Positions 44,797 to 55,428 of a stretch of DNA of 64,000 nt are shown piece by piece. This DNA comes from Vagococcus fluvialis bH819. Its GTDB lineage: Bacteria; Bacillota; Bacilli; Lactobacillales; Vagococcaceae. Position 1 is the first letter of the stretch, and every line of letters begins with the position of its first letter. The DNA lies in contig NZ_FWFD01000015.1 of NCBI RefSeq assembly GCF_900163795.1, positions 1 to 64,000 on the forward strand, in the 5' to 3' direction. Both the position numbers and the translations under genes were made by a program. The notes below the pieces were generated by a model. It did not search any database. It saw only the letters and a program-made list of their open reading frames with translations, and had not been told where the DNA came from.

Positions 44797-46323
44797 ATGA
44801 GTAAAACGCCTATCGCAATGATTATCCTTGATGGATATGGAAAACGTGACGAAGTAACAGGGAACGCTGTACTTCAAGCAAATACACCTAATTTTGATCG
44901 TTATTGGAATGAATTTCCACATAACCAACTTAAAGCTTCTGGTTTAGACGTAGGTCTTCCAGAAGGTCAAATGGGTAACTCTGAAGTCGGCCACACTAAC
45001 ATTGGTGCTGGACGTATTGTTTATCAAAGTTTGACACGTATTGATAAAGCCATTCAAGATGGAGAATTCCAAACAAATGAAGCTTTAAATCACGCGATTG
45101 ATCATGCATTAGAAAATAATTCAGATTTACATTTATTTGGTTTATTATCTAATGGTGGTGTACATAGTCATCAAAATCACCTTTATGCTTTACTAGAAAT
45201 GGCAAAAGCTAAAGGCGTTAAAAATACTTACGTTCACGCCTTCCTAGATGGTCGTGACGTAGCTCCGACATCTGGTAAAGGTTACATGGAAGAACTTGTT
45301 TCTTTCATGGAAAAACTTGGTTACGGTGAAGTAGCAACTGTCTCTGGTCGTTTTTATGCAATGGACCGTGACAAACGCTGGGAACGTGTTGAAAAAGCTT
45401 ATTCTGTATTAACAGAAGGTAAAGGCAATACAGCTACTAACCCAGTTGAAGCAATTGAAGCTTCATACGCAGATGGTAAAAATGACGAGTTCGTTTTACC
45501 AGTTGTGATTGAAAAAGACGGTAAACCAGTTGGAACTGTTAAAGACAATGACGCTGTTATTTTCTTCAACTTCCGTCCTGACCGTGCGATTCAATTATCA
45601 AATGCTTTCACTGATGTTGAGTGGGAAAACTTTGATCGTACAACTCATCCAGAAAACGTTAAGTTTGTAACGATGACTTTATACAATCCAAGTATCGTCG
45701 CTGAAGTGGCTTACCCACCAATTGAAATGAAAAATGTAATTGGAGAAGTTCTTTCTGATAAAGGACTGAAACAATTACGTATTGCTGAAACTGAAAAATA
45801 CCCACACGTTACCTTCTTCATGAATGGTGGACGTAATGAGGAATTTCCAGGTGAAAGCAGAATTTTAATTAATTCTCCAAAAGTTGAAACGTATGATTTA
45901 CAGCCTGAAATGAGTGCTTACGAAGTGACTGACGCTTTAGTAGCAGACATCGAAGCTGGAAACAATGACGCGATTCTTTTAAACTTTGCCAATCCAGATA
46001 TGGTTGGACACTCAGGCATTTTAGAAGCTGCGATTAAAGCAATCGAAGCGGTAGATGAGTGTTTAGGTAGAGTTGTTGATGCTGTTCATGCTAAAGGTGG
46101 TCACGCCATCATATTTGCCGATCACGGTAATTCTGAAACAATGACAACACCTGAAGGTAACCCACATACTGCTCATACTACTGTTCCAGTTCCAGTCGTT
46201 GTGACTGTTGCAGGAGCTGAATTAAGAGATGGTGGACGCCTAGCTGATATCGCTCCGACTATGTTAGATTTATTAGGAGTAGAAAAACCAGCTGAGATGA
46301 CAGGAGAGTCATTAATTAAATAA
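44797..46323 (+). CDS. gpmI: 2,3-bisphosphoglycerate-independent phosphoglycerate mutase
   Basis: This 508-aa manganese enzyme interconverts 3- and 2-phosphoglycerate. The alkaline-phosphatase fold shows [17 protein letters not shown], the phosphoserine motif [17 protein letters not shown] (about 56-72), [12 protein letters not shown] and [10 protein letters not shown] with metal ligands. It is tightly spaced after tpiA, so co-translated. The start uses a GGAGG inside the tpiA end. Confidence 0.97.
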   Translation: MSKTPIAMIILDGYGKRDEVTGNAVLQANTPNFDRYWNEFPHNQLKASGLDVGLPEGQMGNSEVGHTNIGAGRIVYQSLTRIDKAIQDGEFQTNEALNHAIDHALENNSDLHLFGLLSNGGVHSHQNHLYALLEMAKAKGVKNTYVHAFLDGRDVAPTSGKGYMEELVSFMEKLGYGEVATVSGRFYAMDRDKRWERVEKAYSVLTEGKGNTATNPVEAIEASYADGKNDEFVLPVVIEKDGKPVGTVKDNDAVIFFNFRPDRAIQLSNAFTDVEWENFDRTTHPENVKFVTMTLYNPSIVAEVAYPPIEMKNVIGEVLSDKGLKQLRIAETEKYPHVTFFMNGGRNEEFPGESRILINSPKVETYDLQPEMSAYEVTDALVADIEAGNNDAILLNFANPDMVGHSGILEAAIKAIEAVDECLGRVVDAVHAKGGHAIIFADHGNSETMTTPEGNPHTAHTTVPVPVVVTVAGAELRDGGRLADIAPTMLDLLGVEKPAEMTGESLIK

Positions 46324-46334
46324 TCGTTTTATCG

Positions 46335-46363
46335 TTGCGAAAAATGGTAAAACTAGTTAGAAT
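46335..46363 (+). promoter_or_regulatory. Candidate internal promoter for eno
   Basis: TTGCGA (46335-46340), 17 bases, TAGAAT (46358-46363), in the 106-base gap before eno. Confidence 0.5.
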
Positions 46364-46390
46364 GATAGTATGGGATAATATGTCCCTTAG

Positions 46391-47725
<1,335 letters not shown>

Positions 47726-47775
47726 TTTTAGTTTAAATAAAGCTTATTCTAATAGGAATTAAAACTGTTCGGACG

Positions 47776-47807
47776 TAAAGACTCTTCTTTTGAAGGGTCT
47801 TTTTTTG
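47776..47807 (+). terminator. Intrinsic terminator after eno
   Basis: AGACTCTTC (47779-47787) pairs with GAAGGGTCT (47792-47800) and runs into seven T. It marks the end of the core region. Confidence 0.9.
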
Positions 47808-47952
47808 TCTCTTTTAAAGTTTATTGTTTAGGTAGACCAATTTTAGTTGGTTGTAGATACTTATTGTATTGCTAATTAGAAAAAGCTTGTAGTTAGTTAT
47901 ACCTTACTTTTTATTTTCTTTTATTAATTTTTAGGTAAAGGAAGTCTATTTT

Positions 47953-48891
47953 GTGGAAATTAATGAGGTTTTGGAAGAGTATTTATTAGATTGCAAGATT
48001 AGAAATTTATCAAAGAAAACTATTAGTTCTTATAATTATCAAATTGGTATTTTTGTTAAATATATAGAGACTGAATTTAATGAAAAGGATATTGTAAAAG
48101 TAAAAAAAATCCATGTAAAAAAATACTTGTTAGATTTACAAGAAAGCAAAAAATCAAATTATATTAACCAGTTGTTAAAAACATTAAAATTACTCTTCAG
48201 GTATGCTGTAGAAGAAAATTATTTGGATAAAAATGTTATAGATAATGTTTCGTATTTAAAGACGGAAAGAGTTTTGTTGAACACTTTCAATGATACGGAA
48301 GTGGCAAATATGATTGAACACTACGCAAAAAATACAGATTTTATATCGCAAAGGAACAAAGTAATTATTGAAGTGTTCGCTGATTGTGGGCTAAGAGCAC
48401 AGGAAGTAAGGGAGCTTAAAAATGAAAATATCTATGATAACTATATAAAATTTTGGGGTAAGGGAAGAAAAGAAAGGATAGTTCCATTGAGTCCATATTT
48501 ATCATATTCTTTAAAAAAATATAATCGTGTGAAGAAAGGTTATTTTAATAATCTTAGAAGTTATAGAGAAATTGAGGATTATGTATTTGTTTCTAAAAGC
48601 GGTAATCAGTTAAAAAATAATGTTTTACTTGAAAAAATTGTAAGGGACGCATGCAATGAAGTAGGTGTTCGTGATGAAATTCAAAGGAAATCTTGCCATT
48701 CATTAAGACATTACTACGCACAAAAACTATTGAAGAGTGGTGTTAATCTTTACACGATTAGTAGGCTATTGGGTCATTCGAATATTAAAACCACTCAAAC
48801 ATACCTTAATAGCTTGACCAATGATGAAATTTTAAATGATGTTCAGGGAATTACGCCTTTAACCGTATTACTACTAGATAAAAAATTATAG
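47953..48891 (+). CDS. Tyrosine recombinase (integrase)
   Basis: This 312-aa protein has an N-terminal SAM-like core-binding domain (about 5-90) and a catalytic domain. The catalytic set is complete: Arg148 (GLRAQEVR), Lys170 (FWGKGRKERIVPL), His249 and Arg252 (CHSLRHYYAQ), His275 (LLGHSNI), Tyr284 (TQTYLNS). It lies first after the eno terminator, so it probably drives integration and excision of the element. Start is GTG behind AAAGGAAG. No arm-binding domain is present, unlike Tn916 Int, so it is closer to XerC/D-type or minimal integrases. No excisionase is recognised nearby. Confidence 0.9.
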   Translation: MEINEVLEEYLLDCKIRNLSKKTISSYNYQIGIFVKYIETEFNEKDIVKVKKIHVKKYLLDLQESKKSNYINQLLKTLKLLFRYAVEENYLDKNVIDNVSYLKTERVLLNTFNDTEVANMIEHYAKNTDFISQRNKVIIEVFADCGLRAQEVRELKNENIYDNYIKFWGKGRKERIVPLSPYLSYSLKKYNRVKKGYFNNLRSYREIEDYVFVSKSGNQLKNNVLLEKIVRDACNEVGVRDEIQRKSCHSLRHYYAQKLLKSGVNLYTISRLLGHSNIKTTQTYLNSLTNDEILNDVQGITPLTVLLLDKKL

Positions 48892-48998
48892 TAAAAAATG
48901 CAACAGTGTAAAATATAATTAAACAGATAATAATGATTTGACTTAAGTTCTGAAGGAAGGTAGATTAAGACCAATCAAATAATGAAAGGGTTTTAATT

Positions 48999-49466
48999 AT
49001 GAATAAAACAGTTGAAAAAATCAGCGATACACAAATGATGAGGTGCGTGCTCCCAGTAATATTAAAAGAGAAATTCCCTAAAGGAGCAACCTTTGAAGAG
49101 TTATGGGACGAGTTGTTTAAGGATAAAAAATTGGCTAAAGTAATGATTAATTCTAAGAAAGAAAAGCGTTTGGGGCTTCTTCAAGGATTAAGTAATCGTA
49201 TTAAAGACGGTAAGGAAGAAAACTTGATGATTATTAAGAAAGAAGACGGCAAAAATTATTTTATGTATTTTGATGATTCTTTAGAAAAACAAATCAAGCT
49301 AACGGAAAACTATTTATCTTCAGTTAAAAACATCAATTTTGATAAAGATACTAAGTTTGAAAAGGTTAAGGAAGACCTATTGAAGGAACAAAAAACATTA
49401 ATAAAAAAATTGGAGGAGGTAAATCAAAAATTACAGCTATCAGATGTAGATAAAAAATCTGATTAA
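48999..49466 (+). CDS. Hypothetical protein, possible winged-helix plus coiled coil
   Basis: I do not recognise this 155-aa protein. Residues about 15-90 (KFPKGATFEELWDEL ... GLLQGLSNRIKDG ... IIKKEDGKNYFMY) look like a small helix-turn-helix domain with a beta wing, as in HARE-HTH-like proteins. The C-terminal 40 residues are Lys/Glu-rich and probably coiled. ATG at 48999 has AAAGGG upstream. It follows the integrase by about 100 bases and could be a regulator of the element (inference). Confidence 0.65.
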   Translation: MNKTVEKISDTQMMRCVLPVILKEKFPKGATFEELWDELFKDKKLAKVMINSKKEKRLGLLQGLSNRIKDGKEENLMIIKKEDGKNYFMYFDDSLEKQIKLTENYLSSVKNINFDKDTKFEKVKEDLLKEQKTLIKKLEEVNQKLQLSDVDKKSD

Positions 49467-49489
49467 CGCTTAATTTCCTTATGAAATCT

Positions 49490-49576
49490 ATAAAAATTCC
49501 TGTTTTCTACATAGACATACTCTTCTAATAGTATATATATCTACTTAGAATAAATTATCTGAATCAAAGAATCCAA
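49490..49576 (+). repeat. Long direct repeat, copy 1
   Basis: About 85 bases repeated at 53664-53750. Blocks TCTTCTAATAGTATATATAT and AATAAATTATCTGAATCAAA are identical, and GAATCAAAGAATC is a short direct repeat inside. Both copies are intergenic, in the same direction, and precede a serine recombinase gene and the prim-pol gene respectively. Confidence 0.85.
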
Positions 49577-49715
49577 ATCTAGAATATGATTGATATAGAA
49601 ATAAAGTGGAAAGTAGTGAATTAAATCTAGTTATCTTCATTCATATCTATTTCTAAATCCTTAATAGTAAAATCTTCGGCTAATCTACATGGGTAAATAG
49701 TAATTCTACAAACAG

Positions 49716-49762
49716 AAAAATATCTTTATTAGGAAACCTTCTCCTGATAAAGGTATTTTTTT
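49716..49762 (+). terminator. Intrinsic terminator
   Basis: AAAAATATCTTTATTAGGA pairs with TCCTGATAAAGGTATTTTT using G-U pairs, then T. The rest of the 49467-49877 gap holds direct repeat copy 1 and no clear gene. Confidence 0.88.
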
Positions 49763-49877
49763 ATCTTCTTATTGCATTCTTAGTTGAAAATAGTATTTAG
49801 TGAAAATTTACAAATGAAATAGGAGGACAACTATAATAAGTAAGGTTAAAAGTTAATAATGGAGGATGAGGAAGCAA

Positions 49878-50486
49878 ATGAAAGAAGAGAATATTATTAA
49901 AGTAGGCTACGGAAGAGTATCTACAGCGGATAAACAGGATAGTTCCTTAGAAAATCAACAAGAGTTATTAAGGGATTGCGGATGTGAGAAAGTATTTTTT
50001 GAAAAAAGTTCAGGGCGCAATGATGATAGAAAGGAATTTAAAAAATGTATTAAACGGTGTAAAGAATTAGCTAAAACAAATAAAGTGATTTTAGTGGTGG
50101 TAAAATCTGATAGGCTTAGCCGAAAATTTTCCACCTTAGTAAACACTGTAAACGAATTGGATGAAGACAATATTGCTTTTAAATCATTAACAGAATCTTT
50201 TGATACAGCAAGTATTGAGGGTAAATTAATGTTTAATATACTAAGTTCTTTTGCCGAATATGAAGTCAGTCAAACTAGAGAAAGAATAAAAATGGGGATA
50301 GAAAAAGCTCGTAAAGACGGAAAAAAAATCGGCAAACAACGGAACATGGAAAAAGAAAAACGGGTGATTGAAATGTATCGTAATCGTTCAAACACGATAG
50401 AATTCATAGCAAAGTCTAATGACATTAGCATTAGAACTGTCTATAACATTGCACAACGACACAACTTAACAAGAAAAATAAGTTAA
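49878..50486 (+). CDS. Small serine recombinase (resolvase/invertase family)
   Basis: This 203-aa protein has the resolvase catalytic domain with the active serine in GYGRVSTADKQDSS (Ser15). Arg-rich VKSDRLSRKF, FNILSSFAEYEVSQTRERIKMGIEKAR and a C-terminal Hin-like HTH (IEFIAKSNDISIRTVYNIAQRHN) complete it. Such proteins resolve multimers or invert DNA. An ATG at 49866 abuts the GGAGG site, so ATG 49878 is taken. Candidate substrate sites are the long repeats at 49490 and 53664. Confidence 0.9.
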   Translation: MKEENIIKVGYGRVSTADKQDSSLENQQELLRDCGCEKVFFEKSSGRNDDRKEFKKCIKRCKELAKTNKVILVVVKSDRLSRKFSTLVNTVNELDEDNIAFKSLTESFDTASIEGKLMFNILSSFAEYEVSQTRERIKMGIEKARKDGKKIGKQRNMEKEKRVIEMYRNRSNTIEFIAKSNDISIRTVYNIAQRHNLTRKIS

Positions 50487-50614
50487 TTCAAAGAAAGAGT
50501 TGAACCTCTAAAACATAGAAGGTATAATAAAGAGGAAGTTGGGATATCAGATGAATTTAGAGGCATTTTCCAGTAGTCATTTGCAGTGTAAAAATAAAAT
50601 AAATAACAAATTAT

Positions 50615-50663
50615 AAAGTAGTTGTTAACATTGAGTTTCTAAAATGTTGATGACTACTTTTTT
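50615..50663 (+). terminator. Intrinsic terminator
   Basis: AAAGTAGT and AACATT pair with AATGTT and ACTACTTT around a loop, then T residues. The remaining 50487-50801 gap shows only a possible TATAGTAAAAT -10 region near 50752. Confidence 0.85.
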
Positions 50664-50801
50664 AATTTTGTCGCAGACTACTGTCTTCTGCACGATCAGA
50701 AATCTCATATTTTAAGCCAATATTAAAATAACTATAAAAACAATCATATGTATAGTAAAATAGTTATTGTTAATATTAATAAAACAAAAAGGAGTTTTAC
50801 G

Positions 50802-52496
50802 ATGAAAAAAAGTGGAGTTAAAAAATTATTGATTACATCATTGTCATTAGTGTCTTTATCTGTAGCCTTAGGAGCTACGCAAGCAGACGCATCCGCCCAA
50901 GGTGATTACATCAAAGACGGTAGCACGGTTCAAATCACTAAGAAAAACTATGAGATTTGGCAAAATTTTGGTTGGAAAGAAAAAAATAATACTTCAAATG
51001 TTTATAATCAAACGTTTGATGCTAAAGGGCGTTATCAACATCAAAATGGAAGCACTTATTATTCTTTATATGATAATAAAGGAACTTGGTACGGGTATCT
51101 GAATGCGAATGCCACTAAAAAGATTGATGGGCAAGGCTCTTATATATCAGACGGTAGCACGGTTCAAATAACTAAAAACTATGAAATATGGCAAAATTTC
51201 TCTTGGAAAAAGAAAGAAATGGGTTCAACTTATTTTAATCAACAAGTCCAAGCTAAGGGACGTTATGAACATTTCAATGGAAATACTTACTACTCTCTTT
51301 ATACTAAAACAGGGTCTTGGTTAGGATATATCAATGCAAATGCTACGTCAAAAACAAAGTCAGAAGGAAATTACATTTCAGACGGACGATATGTAGAAAT
51401 AACGAAAAACTATGAACTGTGGCAAAACTTCTCTTGGAAGAAAAAAGGAATGGGTTCAACACAATTCAAAAAATCTTTACAAGCCAAAGGCAGATACGAA
51501 CATTTCAATGGAAACACTTATTATTCTGTGTATGATGAAAAAGGCACTTGGTTAGGTTATATCAATGCCACAGCAACTAAATCTTATCAGCCTAAACAAA
51601 CAAAAGAAACAAAAACAATCAATAAAGATACCTCAAACAAAGTTTTAAAGGATACAAAAGGCTACAAAAAAGTATCTGAGGAGACAGATAAAGGGAAAGT
51701 AAGCAAGAAACCAAATGGTGATACACATACCTTATTCACAAAAACAATCATATGGAAGAAAGACCAAACAACCGAACTTCCAAGCGACATTGGAAACAGT
51801 GGAATGCAATTCAACACCAAGGCAGAAGCTTACGATTGGGGCTACGATAACAATCCGAATCCAAACGGTTCATTCTTTGTTTACAAAATGGAAAATGGAA
51901 AATACACAGTCGACTTCAATAAAGAAACCCCAACCAACGAAGACAAATACGAAACAATCAACAAAGACGATAAAGGGAAAGTACTCCCATCAAACGTTGA
52001 CCTTACAAAGTATACAAAAGTATCAGAAGACACTAAACAAACAGTAAAAACTCTATCTAACGGGAACACAATTACAACTCATACAACAACCGTTATTTAC
52101 AAACTAAACACTGTCTATGTGCCAAAACATGAAGAACAATTTTTAACAGTCTATAAAGATGATAAAGGAAATATATTACCTGATGACTTTGATATCAATG
52201 AGTATATTGAAGTAAGTTCTATTGCTGATAACGGAGTGAAAGAAACTTTTCCAAATGGGGACACTATGACAACGTATACAACAACAATTACTTATGAATT
52301 AAAAGAAGACCATCAAGGTGAAACAATTCACACCTATGAAACGAATGTTTACAACCAAAACGGGGTATTTTTAGGGGGAACAATTCCAAGTGGATATTCT
52401 GAGGTATCACGTAAGGAATCAGAAAAGACAGTTAAACAATCAAACGGTGATACTTTAATCATTCATATTACGGATATTGTAGTAAGAATCAAATAA
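50802..52496 (+). CDS. Secreted repeat protein, no wall-anchor motif
   Basis: This 564-aa protein starts with a signal peptide (MKKSGVKKLLITSL, cleavage near ADASA). Three repeats of about 70 residues (about 33-260) follow with the pattern GDYI.DGS.VQITK.YEIWQNF.WK ... YYSLYD..GTW.GYINANAT, resembling SH3-like/GW cell-wall-binding modules. Four C-terminal repeats of about 50-60 residues follow with GNGDT.TTYTTTI.Y.L-like ends. No LPXTG, lipobox or C-terminal membrane segment is seen, so attachment is probably non-covalent through the repeats. The frame extends upstream, but AAAAGGAG lies before ATG 50802. A role in host or mate contact is inference. Confidence 0.8.
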   Translation: MKKSGVKKLLITSLSLVSLSVALGATQADASAQGDYIKDGSTVQITKKNYEIWQNFGWKEKNNTSNVYNQTFDAKGRYQHQNGSTYYSLYDNKGTWYGYLNANATKKIDGQGSYISDGSTVQITKNYEIWQNFSWKKKEMGSTYFNQQVQAKGRYEHFNGNTYYSLYTKTGSWLGYINANATSKTKSEGNYISDGRYVEITKNYELWQNFSWKKKGMGSTQFKKSLQAKGRYEHFNGNTYYSVYDEKGTWLGYINATATKSYQPKQTKETKTINKDTSNKVLKDTKGYKKVSEETDKGKVSKKPNGDTHTLFTKTIIWKKDQTTELPSDIGNSGMQFNTKAEAYDWGYDNNPNPNGSFFVYKMENGKYTVDFNKETPTNEDKYETINKDDKGKVLPSNVDLTKYTKVSEDTKQTVKTLSNGNTITTHTTTVIYKLNTVYVPKHEEQFLTVYKDDKGNILPDDFDINEYIEVSSIADNGVKETFPNGDTMTTYTTTITYELKEDHQGETIHTYETNVYNQNGVFLGGTIPSGYSEVSRKESEKTVKQSNGDTLIIHITDIVVRIK

Positions 52497-52517
52497 CAAC
52501 TAAAAAATAATAAAAGA

Positions 52518-52547
52518 GACCTACTATTAAATTAGTAGGTTTTTTTG
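52518..52547 (+). terminator. Intrinsic terminator after the secreted repeat protein
   Basis: ACCTACTA pairs with TAGTAGGT around a short loop, followed by seven T. Confidence 0.9.
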
Positions 52548-52614
52548 TTGAAAAAATAAACTTGTTGAAAGAACATAAAAATACTGACAAAAAGATTAAT
52601 GGAGGTATTAATGT

Positions 52615-52968
52615 ATGGCAGATAAAAAGAAAAAAAGGAATGTAGGCATTTTAAGGGGTGTTTTATTAGGCACGGTTGCAGTAGGTGTATTTTCTACGCA
52701 AACTACTAGTAAAGTATCTGCAAGTAATAATAACGTGGTGGGGGATGGGGTGTATTCTCCAACGGAAGAAATGAGGGAAGTCTCTCCTTATGTAAAGGAA
52801 AAGCTAAACTCTTTAACAGAAGATAACTACATAGAGGGTTATTTAAAAGGGACAGACGGGAGGTTAAAAAGTGTTATAGAGGACGATATAACAAAAGGGG
52901 CAACCCTCCCCGAACCTACGTCCACCTCCAAATCAAATACAAATACTTACGGCAGTGTTTATACATAA
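52615..52968 (+). CDS. Small secreted protein
   Basis: I do not recognise this 117-aa protein. The N-terminus KKKKRNVGILRGVLLGTVAVGVFS is a clear signal or anchor segment, with a possible cleavage near KVSAS. The rest is soluble, acidic, and ends in a Ser/Thr/Asn-rich tail. GGAGG lies 9 bases before the ATG. It follows the large secreted repeat protein but has its own leader after a terminator. Its function is unknown. Confidence 0.65.
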   Translation: MADKKKKRNVGILRGVLLGTVAVGVFSTQTTSKVSASNNNVVGDGVYSPTEEMREVSPYVKEKLNSLTEDNYIEGYLKGTDGRLKSVIEDDITKGATLPEPTSTSKSNTNTYGSVYT

Positions 52969-53437
52969 AATAACGAATTTAATTTAAATTAAAAACTTTA
53001 GAAGATGATTACAGTGAGGTTTAAGCTGTCTTCTTCTCTATCAAAAGATAACAGCGACTATATTTTAGAATCATTTTTAAGGGGTCTATGAGCCCTCCTG
53101 ACGCATTTGAATCACTCTCTAGCATATTTATATCATCTGAGTCTAAGAGGCGACAGAACGTGAGGAAAGCACCTTAGAAAACGAACGTTAAATATCTTTG
53201 TGAAATAAGGAGTTTGATTTGGAGGAAGTGATTATCTCTTAAACGGTGTGTTGTTTCCTTTTCGATAGATTGACTAAAATAAGCTATTAACTTTTTTTAT
53301 TAAAGGATAGGGCTTATTTTTTTTGTTCATGATACAGAAATCGAATAATTGATACGAGGAGGAGTTATCATTAAATTAACTTCAAGGGAGGGAAAGTTAA
53401 AAAAAGGAAAGTGGATGGTAAAAAAGGAGGGAGTTAA
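52969..53437 (+). other. Gene-poor gap, with one possible 29-aa ORF
   Basis: No normal gene is visible. A short frame at 53088-53177 (MSPPDAFESLSS...) has AAGGGG just upstream, but there is nothing else to support it. A terminator hairpin (AAATAAG-CTAT with ATAG-CTTATTT, 53277-53324) ends in a T run. The composition is less AT-rich at 53090-53180 than around it. Confidence 0.5.
53277..53324 (+). terminator. Intrinsic terminator
   Basis: AAATAAGCTAT pairs with ATAG-GCTTATTT, followed by eight T. Confidence 0.75.
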
Positions 53438-53632
53438 ATGTCATTAACAAGTGAGACAGAGGTGTTGTTAAAACAAGAGAAACATTTAAAAGGTAATATT
53501 TTAGACGAGGAACAAAATATTAAAGAGTTAGTAGAGGAAATTAAAGGAGCTAGGCAAAGAAAAGAATTGTTTATAGTTCAATTAAATAATATACAAGTAG
53601 ATTTAGAAGAAAGAAAAGTGAAAAAATATTAA
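53438..53632 (+). CDS. Small coiled-coil protein
   Basis: This 64-aa protein is almost entirely charged helix with heptad spacing (LLKQEKHLKGNILDEEQNI...). No family is recognised. AAAAAGGAGGGAG before the ATG is a strong ribosome site, which supports that it is translated. It sits upstream of the second long direct repeat and the prim-pol gene. Confidence 0.6.
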   Translation: MSLTSETEVLLKQEKHLKGNILDEEQNIKELVEEIKGARQRKELFIVQLNNIQVDLEERKVKKY

Positions 53633-53663
53633 ACAGAAAGTAGAAAGATTCCCCTAATATATA

Positions 53664-53750
53664 TTAAAAATTCTGATTTCTATATGGACATAATCTTCTA
53701 ATAGTATATATATCTACATAAAATAAATTATCTGAATCAAAGAATCTGGA
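53664..53750 (+). repeat. Long direct repeat, copy 2
   Basis: Second copy of the ~85-base repeat at 49490. After it, further GAATC-containing words (AAGGAATC at about 53812 and 53830, GGATTC at 53790) lead up to the prim-pol gene, so the area 53664-53860 may hold replication iterons. Confidence 0.8.
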
Positions 53751-53865
53751 TTATTCTGAACAAGGAAGTATATGAAAAAAGAAAATATGGGATTCTTCTA
53801 GGGGGTATCAAGGAATCTATTTATCAAAAGGAATCATCGGTTAAAAAATACGGAGGAAAGGAGTA

Positions 53866-55386
53866 ATGAGTAAAGAGGAGCTACAAGAGTTTACAAAATT
53901 GTTAGAAAAATTAACTGGCAGTTTAAACTATGGGACGATTCGTTTATTGAGTCTCACTAACATTGAGAAGGAATGTTTATCGATGGAGGAGGATACATTT
54001 AAACTAAATTATGGTAAGCCTATTTTTATTAAAGAAACTGTTCAAAATTTAGACAGTCTTCGAATAGAAATCAACAAGGATATAAGTGTTCAATTAGAAG
54101 AATACCAGTTATTTTTTAAAGATACTGCAAATTTATATTACACGCCTAGTATTTTTAACTATAAAGGAAAGGAATCTAAAGAGAATGTTAGCTATTTAAC
54201 GACATTATTTGCAGATATTGACCATGTTTCTGCAGAGGAAGGATTATTTCGGCTTAAAAATAGTCAATTACCTCAACCAAGCTACGCTATCTCTTCAGGA
54301 CATGGGGTTCATTTTTATTGGATATTGAACTATAAATTACCTGCCTTAGAGACGTATGTCAGAAGTTGGGAAAAGGTTCAGAAGTTTATCTCAAGTCAAT
54401 TAAAAAGTGATACTGCGGTAAATGAGATTAGTAGGTACCTGCGAGTCCCACTATCAACTAACAATAAAGAAGAGACACCAATTAAAACTAAAATACTTAT
54501 CAATAATTTAACTAAGACGTATGATTTTAGAGAAGATTTTTATAGTCAATATTGTAAAAGTAAAGAGAATTATGACCCCAATAAATATACTAAAAAATCT
54601 TCTGAAGGAAGTGAAAAAGCTACTAAAGATAAGAAGAAACGTTCCAACAATTACGCTAAATTTTTAAGAGAGGATATTCAAAAAATAATTGAGGATAGAA
54701 AGGTATCAGGTTATAAGTGGAAAGGTATTCGGAATAATACTTTATATACTTTAAAGTGTTTAAAATATTCAAAGGACTATCTAAGATACGTTAATAATGA
54801 GGTATTTGATATACCGCTATCTTCTTCAGAATTTAATCATATTATTAACTATACCCAAAAATATCATTTTATAAAACGGGAAAAAATATTCAATAGTTTA
54901 CAAATTACTGATGAAGAAGAGGAAGGGTTAAAAGTTTTAGTTAATGAGGAAGAGGCGAATTGTAGAAAAAGGATAAAAGAGCTTGGTATAAAGTATAAAA
55001 GGTTGTTAACAGAAAGTATTCAATATACCAAAATTAATTATGTGAATACAGCCAATAAAACTATTAAGGAGGTAGCTAAAAATATGAAAGTATCAGAAAG
55101 GGAAGTAAGTCGAACAAAAAAAGAAGAATACAGTATTGAGTTAAAAAATTCTATTATTAAAACTCAACTAGAAGATATTTCTTTAAGTTTAGATATTATT
55201 GAAAGTTTGATTGATAAGAACATTAGTTTAGAAAACAAAATAAAAATTGATGATTTAAGTAAGAAAATAGTAAAAGTGAAGGAGTTAATGGTAAAAGATA
55301 ATGAGTTAACCGCTAAAAACAAGTTCAAAATAACTATATTAAATGATAAGTATAATGCATTATTAGAATTAAAACAGGTTGTATAG
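53866..55386 (+). CDS. Prim-pol-like (AEP) replication protein
   Basis: This 506-aa protein has the three motifs of archaeo-eukaryotic primase-polymerases or RepB-like primases. Metal acids are D117-I-D119 in LFADIDHV, the nucleotide-binding sGxGxH is SGHGVHFYW (His149), and a YLRVPLSTNNK motif (about 191-201) matches the Arg/Asn motif III. The C-terminus has an HTH-like IKEVAKNMKVSEREVSR and a long coiled region. It probably starts or primes replication of the excised element. GGAGGAAAGGAG precedes the ATG; a perfect 30-base palindromic terminator follows. Confidence 0.75.
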   Translation: MSKEELQEFTKLLEKLTGSLNYGTIRLLSLTNIEKECLSMEEDTFKLNYGKPIFIKETVQNLDSLRIEINKDISVQLEEYQLFFKDTANLYYTPSIFNYKGKESKENVSYLTTLFADIDHVSAEEGLFRLKNSQLPQPSYAISSGHGVHFYWILNYKLPALETYVRSWEKVQKFISSQLKSDTAVNEISRYLRVPLSTNNKEETPIKTKILINNLTKTYDFREDFYSQYCKSKENYDPNKYTKKSSEGSEKATKDKKKRSNNYAKFLREDIQKIIEDRKVSGYKWKGIRNNTLYTLKCLKYSKDYLRYVNNEVFDIPLSSSEFNHIINYTQKYHFIKREKIFNSLQITDEEEEGLKVLVNEEEANCRKRIKELGIKYKRLLTESIQYTKINYVNTANKTIKEVAKNMKVSEREVSRTKKEEYSIELKNSIIKTQLEDISLSLDIIESLIDKNISLENKIKIDDLSKKIVKVKELMVKDNELTAKNKFKITILNDKYNALLELKQVV

Positions 55387-55391
55387 CAAAT

Positions 55392-55428
55392 GAAGAGGCT
55401 AGCGAATTCGCTAGCCTCTTCTGTTTTT
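55392..55428. terminator. Intrinsic terminator, perfect palindrome
   Basis: GAAGAGGCTAGCGAA is followed at once by its exact complement (55392-55421), then CTGTTTTT. Confidence 0.92.

Noticed and set aside
49633-49727. Minus-strand open stretch of about 30 codons ending ...EDFTIKDLEIDMNEDN
   Set aside because: It reads protein-like but has no start codon or ribosome site and is closed by stops on the 5' side; at most a gene remnant.
51715-52047. 110-codon plus-strand frame inside the secreted repeat protein
   Set aside because: It is Thr/Lys/Gln-rich, out of frame with the clear repeat protein, and has no own ribosome site.
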